Source: Bacteroidota bacterium (GTDB lineage Bacteria > Bacteroidota > Bacteroidia > Bacteroidales > Prolixibacteraceae). From it: 9,849 nt of DNA. Under the pieces are notes generated by a model. That model searched no databases. It saw only the letters and a program-made list of their open reading frames with translations, and was not told the origin of the DNA. Every line of letters starts with the position of its first letter. The first letter of the stretch is position 1. This document shows positions 6,782 through 9,849 of the stretch, one piece after another. The position numbers were made by a program, and so were the translations under genes. The stretch lies in NCBI GenBank assembly GCA_030691295.1, contig JAUYEQ010000645.1:1-9849 (forward strand). Reading direction: 5' to 3'.

Positions 6782-6788
6782 TTTGACT
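6776..6788. promoter_or_regulatory. Palindrome AGTCAA-T-TTGACT over the -33 region
   Basis: Perfect 6-base arms flank one central base. It spans the last codons and stop of DUF4301 and covers the -33 element of the TPR-comA promoter. A repressor or activator site is possible by position; a chance palindrome within coding sequence is equally possible. Confidence 0.25.
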
Positions 6789-8319
6789 GGTGCTCTTTTC
6801 GCAACAGGTCGGTAACAGTTTTTACCGGATTAAATGTTTCAACCGGAACTTCAACAAAAAGTGTGTTCCAGTCCGACATCGCACCATTCCATAAACCGGG
6901 CAATTCCTGAGCTTTCAGTTCTTTTCCGTCTTTTGATTTGAACGAAATAAAACCGGTTTCAGGATCGCTGTAATGTTCAAGATTAAATTTTTCACCCTGA
7001 TAATTTTTAGTCGCGCATATCAGATCAACCGGATTAAAATGGCTTGCATGGTGTGCAATTTTTGCCTGATCCGGGTCTTTGAAATCAATTTGCGAACTTT
7101 CAACAATCTGAAGGGAAACCGATCCGTCGCTATTTTGTGCAAAAAACGGACCTCCACCGGGTTCTCCAAGGTTTTTAACCATTCCGCAAACTCTTATTGG
7201 CCGGTTGAATTTACTGTTAAAATAGTGGTACAATTCTTCCTTCTCGCTGTAATACTGGTTTTGTGGAGGAGCAATATTCAGAACATTTTCCAGAAAATTG
7301 GCGGCTTCGGCATAAAAAGCGCTTTCGAGCGAACTGTAATGATGCTCTTTTAATTTTTTCTGATAATGAAAAATTTGTTCCTGAAGGCTCAGCAAAACCC
7401 CGGCAAGCGCCTTCTTATAATCGATGGTTGGTTTTTTTAGCTGATCGGGAACTACATTGTCAATATTTTTGATGAAAATGATGTCGGCATCAAGTTCGTT
7501 CAGGTTTTCGAGCAAAGCGCCATGTCCGGCCGGTCTGAAGAGTAAACTGCCATCATTGTTCCTGAATGGTTCATTATCAGGATTAACTGCAATGGTATCG
7601 GTCGATGGTTTTTGCTGCGAAAATCCAACCTGATATTTTACTCCGAAGAATTGCTCGTATTTGGGCAGTATTTCGGCAACATGATTTTCGAAAATAAGCT
7701 GATGTTCTGGAGAAACCGTAAAATGAACGTGAACCACCGATGAACTGTTTTTTGAATAAGATGCGCCTTCAACAAAATGTTCTTCAAGCGGGGTGCGGTT
7801 TCCATCAGGATAGGCGTGAAATTTCAACAATCCTTTGGGCAGGTTTCCGTAGTTTAAACCTTGCTCAAGAAGTACCCATTCCAATAGTTTTTTTGCCGGA
7901 ACTTCTTCGATATCAATATTTTCTTTTGCTGCGAGCTGTTTCAAATCGTCATAAAAAGCAAATTTGCTGAGTTGATCCAGAAACAGGGCAACTTCTTTGT
8001 CTTTGATAACTTCTGAATGTTCTTTTCCTTTTTGAAAATCTTCAAGGGCAGAGAAAAGTGATTTGAACATGCGGCTGGCTGCTCCTGAAGCAGGAACAAA
8101 CTTCAACAACTCAATTCCACTCTGAACTTTTTCTTCAAAAATGGATATATATTTTTCAATTTCGCTGCCGGATAATTTGATAAGTCCATGATGATTACTG
8201 GCTGCTTCTGTTATTTTCAGGAAAGGGAAACCGTGTTTGAAATTTAAAATTTGCTGCTCAACTATTTCAATTTGACTTCCCCTTGCAACAATCTGTTTGA
8301 TATCTTCTGGTTTAAACAT
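6778..8319 (-). CDS. DUF4301 family protein, nucleotidyltransferase-like
   Basis: A 513-residue cytoplasmic protein of the DUF4301 family, which has no assigned function that I know of. The start is placed at 8319 (MFKPEDIKQIVARG), because the family begins with a short '(F)xxEDIxxIxxRG' stretch. The frame is open upstream to a Met at 8418, but those 33 extra residues look like non-coding translation. Motifs, in 513-residue numbering: KFVPASGAASRMFK (73-86), a glycine-poor relative of the GGxGTR loop of sugar-nucleotide pyrophosphorylases; HAYPDGNRTPLEEHF (168-182); VHFTVSPEH (198-206); FRPAGHGALLENL (261-273), like the PPGHG motif of UDP-sugar pyrophosphorylases; IFIKNIDNV (281-289), like their N-x-DN metal site; and NLGEPGGGPFF (383-393). 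A sugar-nucleotide transferase role is inference from motif order. A separate promoter for the downstream TPR gene begins in its stop codon. Confidence 0.88.
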   Translation of the reverse strand: MFKPEDIKQIVARGSQIEIVEQQILNFKHGFPFLKITEAASNHHGLIKLSGSEIEKYISIFEEKVQSGIELLKFVPASGAASRMFKSLFSALEDFQKGKEHSEVIKDKEVALFLDQLSKFAFYDDLKQLAAKENIDIEEVPAKKLLEWVLLEQGLNYGNLPKGLLKFHAYPDGNRTPLEEHFVEGASYSKNSSSVVHVHFTVSPEHQLIFENHVAEILPKYEQFFGVKYQVGFSQQKPSTDTIAVNPDNEPFRNNDGSLLFRPAGHGALLENLNELDADIIFIKNIDNVVPDQLKKPTIDYKKALAGVLLSLQEQIFHYQKKLKEHHYSSLESAFYAEAANFLENVLNIAPPQNQYYSEKEELYHYFNSKFNRPIRVCGMVKNLGEPGGGPFFAQNSDGSVSLQIVESSQIDFKDPDQAKIAHHASHFNPVDLICATKNYQGEKFNLEHYSDPETGFISFKSKDGKELKAQELPGLWNGAMSDWNTLFVEVPVETFNPVKTVTDLLRKEHQSN

Positions 8320-8632
8320 AGATAAGTATTTAGAGATGTTTAAATTTAAGAAATCAATTCTTACAAATGGCCAATCACGAGTGATGCATACAGAAAGTTT
8401 TAAACTAGTTTTTAACAATTTCGGGGCTTGGCGTGAATAGTTAAAAGTTTGATTATTAAATTATTATTGCTAGTTGTTGAGATGCAATTTGTTGTTTTAA
8501 CATTTTGGCTAAATAATTCCGAAAATGTGCCATCGATTTTCAGGGCTGAAATTCAATTTTTGAATACCAATGGATGGATTTCAATGCCAGCTAAAATGGA
8601 CTACTTTTGCCACTGAATTTAAATGTTACAGG
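8320..8632. other. Divergent intergenic region between DUF4301 and the radical SAM gene
   Basis: This 313-base AT-rich spacer holds no convincing small gene, tRNA or repeat. For the plus-strand gene it carries a clear -7 element at 8602-8609. For the minus-strand DUF4301 gene the best -7 candidate is TAAATTTA (8348-8341), one mismatch from TAnnTTTG and 22 bases before the start, without a well-spaced -33. A short perfect inverted repeat, ATTCAA-TTT-TTGAAT (8551-8565), lies about 37 bases upstream of the plus-strand -7 box and could be an operator. Confidence 0.5.
8579..8609 (+). promoter_or_regulatory. Promoter of the radical SAM gene (TTTC-N19-TACTTTTG)
   Basis: TACTTTTG (8602-8609) fully matches the Bacteroidota -7 consensus TAnnTTTG. 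A TTTC at 8579-8582, one mismatch from TTTG, lies 19 bases upstream at the normal distance. Transcription would start near 8615, about 18 bases before the ATG at 8633. This places the in-frame ATG at 8570 outside the transcript. Confidence 0.6.
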
Positions 8633-9577
8633 ATGAACCGGTTTTCGTGGGGAAGTGATAAACGATACAATGACTTTTCGGGTTATTTCAAGAGAAAGTT
8701 TAGTGGTCGGGTGCAAAAGATTTCGATTGACGCTGGATTTACTTGTCCAAACCGCGATGGCTCACGTGGAACCGGCGGATGTTCGTATTGCAACAATCAA
8801 ACATTCAGTCCGGCTTATTGCAACCTCGAAAAAAGTGTTTCCAGTCAACTGGCAGAAGGGATTGAATTCTTTTCCCGGAAATACAGTTCGATGATGTATC
8901 TGGCATATTTTCAGTCTTTTAGTAATACGTATGCTCCACTTTATAATCTGAGAATGCTTTATGAGGAAGCATTGGATCATCCGGGAGTTATCGGTTTGGT
9001 AATTGCTACCCGTCCCGATTGCCTCACTCCCGAAATTCTTGATTACCTTCAGTTGTTGGCTGAGGAACATTACATCATGGTTGAATTTGGCATTGAATCG
9101 CATTTGAATTCAAGTCTTGAAAAGATGAACCGTGGACATTCGTTTGAGGAATCGGTTTGGGCGATAGAAGAAACTGTCCGGAGAAATATTCACAATTGCG
9201 CGCACCTGATTCTGGGATTGCCCGGCGAAACGGAAGCCGATTGGCTCGATCAGGCAAGGGTAATTTCCAGCTTGCCGGTCGAAAACCTGAAATTGCATCA
9301 ATTGCAGATTCATAAAGGAACCCGGATGTACCAAGAATACCTTCAGAATCCGGAGCAGTTCCCGATGTTCACTGTTGAAGGCTATCTGGAATTGGTTGTG
9401 AAATACCTTGAATTGCTGAATCCTGAAATAGTGGTCGAGCGCTTTGTTAGCGAAGCTCCCGACGAGCTGTTAATAGCTCCGCGCTGGGGATTGAAAAACT
9501 TTGAATTCACCGCCAAACTTGAAAAGTTGCTGTTTGAAAAGGATACGTGGCAGGGGAAGCTTTTTGTGGGGAAGTGA
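8633..9577 (+). CDS. Radical SAM protein, TIGR01212/YhcC (COG1242) family
   Basis: A 314-residue cytoplasmic radical SAM enzyme. The [4Fe-4S]-binding motif is FTCPNRDG...GGCSYCNN with Cys38, Cys50 and Cys53 (CX11CX2C), the spacing typical of this family rather than the common CX3CX2C. Other landmarks are YFQSFSNTYA (92-101), IATRPDCLT (114-122), VEFGIES (130-136), NRGHS (146-150), LILGLPGE (172-179), LHQLQIHKGTRM (201-212) and IAPRWGLKNFEF (281-292). The length agrees with family members of about 310 residues. Escherichia coli YhcC and Bacillus YtqA belong here. The Bacillus protein has been tied, to my recollection, to tRNA wobble-uridine modification; whether that holds for this protein is unknown. 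The start at 8633 (MNRFSWGSDKRYNDF) is preferred over the in-frame Met at 8570, because family homology begins there and a promoter lies between the two. Confidence 0.92.
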   Translation: MNRFSWGSDKRYNDFSGYFKRKFSGRVQKISIDAGFTCPNRDGSRGTGGCSYCNNQTFSPAYCNLEKSVSSQLAEGIEFFSRKYSSMMYLAYFQSFSNTYAPLYNLRMLYEEALDHPGVIGLVIATRPDCLTPEILDYLQLLAEEHYIMVEFGIESHLNSSLEKMNRGHSFEESVWAIEETVRRNIHNCAHLILGLPGETEADWLDQARVISSLPVENLKLHQLQIHKGTRMYQEYLQNPEQFPMFTVEGYLELVVKYLELLNPEIVVERFVSEAPDELLIAPRWGLKNFEFTAKLEKLLFEKDTWQGKLFVGK

Positions 9578-9590
9578 AAGCCCCTTTTAT
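9553..9590 (+). terminator. Weak candidate terminator after the radical SAM gene
   Basis: GCTTT (9559-9563) can pair with AAAGC (9577-9581), extended past an AA bulge by GGG/CCC, and TTTTATT follows. An alternative pairing is GGGG/CCCC around the stop codon at 9575-9577. The stem is short and overlaps the coding end, so this is only plausible. Confidence 0.35.
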
Positions 9591-9633
9591 TGAACCATGG
9601 GCAATAAGCTACCAATGAATTTTGCTTCTTTGG

Positions 9634-9849
9634 TCATTCTTTCTGCAAAAACGCCATAATTTGAAAATGGAGATGCTTATACACGGTCTTACTATTGTTA
9701 CGATAAATAATTACAAGTTGATCTTCATATTTTTCGGATTTTTCGATAAGCCATGTAAATTCACCTGAAGCGAGCATCAAGCGTTGAACTTTATCCGAAA
9801 TGAAAATATATTTGGCTTGCCCTTTAAGTATTGCATTGTTCAACATCTT
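9634..9849 (-). CDS. 3' part of an unrecognised reading frame (may extend beyond right edge)
   Basis: The minus-strand frame ends with TGA at 9634-9636 and is open to the right edge. A Met codon lies at 9846, and the codon before it (AAG) is also open, so the true start may be outside the window. The visible 70 residues include KYIFISDKVQRLMLASGEF, WLIEKSEKYEDQLVIIYR and KHLHFQIMAFLQKE: mixed charged and hydrophobic, without a signal peptide, cysteines or a recognisable motif. I do not recognise the family. It converges on the radical SAM gene, with 56 bases between the two stops. It could be the end of a longer protein, a small protein, or a chance frame; the length and position favour a real 3' end only modestly. 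Confidence 0.4.
   Translation of the reverse strand, partial: KMLNNAILKGQAKYIFISDKVQRLMLASGEFTWLIEKSEKYEDQLVIIYRNNSKTVYKHLHFQIMAFLQKE

Noticed and set aside
8320..8418. 33-residue N-terminal extension of DUF4301
   Set aside because: The frame is open, but the extension lacks family features and lies over the likely promoter region; MFKPEDIKQI at 8319 matches the expected family start.
8420..8569. Possible tRNA or small RNA in the divergent spacer
   Set aside because: No cloverleaf, T-loop or strong hairpin with a terminator was found; the sequence is AT-rich and unstructured by eye.

Overview
This window looks like a chromosomal segment of a Bacteroidota bacterium, probably from the Bacteroidales/Marinilabiliales side. 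The evidence is a mitochondrial-type aconitase, a DUF4301 protein (a family I know mainly from Bacteroidota), several upstream matches to the Bacteroidota -7 promoter element TAnnTTTG, the absence of clear Shine-Dalgarno sequences, and AT-rich intergenic DNA around moderately GC-balanced genes. The placement below phylum level is inference from gene content, not a phylogeny.

Layout: (1) 1-1519, minus strand: the first 506 codons of aconitase, running off the left edge. (2) 1520-1756: a spacer with a hairpin terminator for the next gene and two palindromes upstream of aconitase. (3) 1757-3082, minus: a secreted GH29 alpha-L-fucosidase that appears monocistronic. (4) 3264-4369, plus: two overlapping genes for exported thioredoxin-fold proteins, a TlpA/ResA-like CAPC protein and a peroxiredoxin-like protein with a CNGC motif, divergent from the fucosidase. 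(5) 4381-4495: a 115-bp imperfect palindrome filling most of a convergent intergenic space. (6) 4524-8319, all minus: DUF4301, then a TPR protein and a ComA-type phosphosulfolactate synthase. The last two are 4 bp apart and have their own promoter candidate overlapping the end of DUF4301. (7) 8633-9577, plus: a TIGR01212/YhcC-type radical SAM protein, with a promoter-like site that corrects its start. (8) 9634 to about 9849, minus: the 3' end of an unrecognised reading frame.

How the genes relate: the window is mostly independent housekeeping units rather than one system. The clearest functional units are the exported redox pair (translationally coupled) and the TPR-comA pair. ComA makes phosphosulfolactate from phosphoenolpyruvate and sulfite. 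In a bacterium this points to sulfolactate or cysteate/sulfonolipid chemistry rather than coenzyme M, but no downstream enzyme of either route lies here. Aconitase feeds the TCA cycle, and the fucosidase scavenges fucose from exogenous glycans.

I see no CRISPR array, phage, transposase, toxin-antitoxin or defence island, and no rRNA or tRNA gene. The observations most worth a second look are the 115-bp palindrome, the nucleotidyltransferase-like motifs inside DUF4301, and the bacterial comA-TPR operon.
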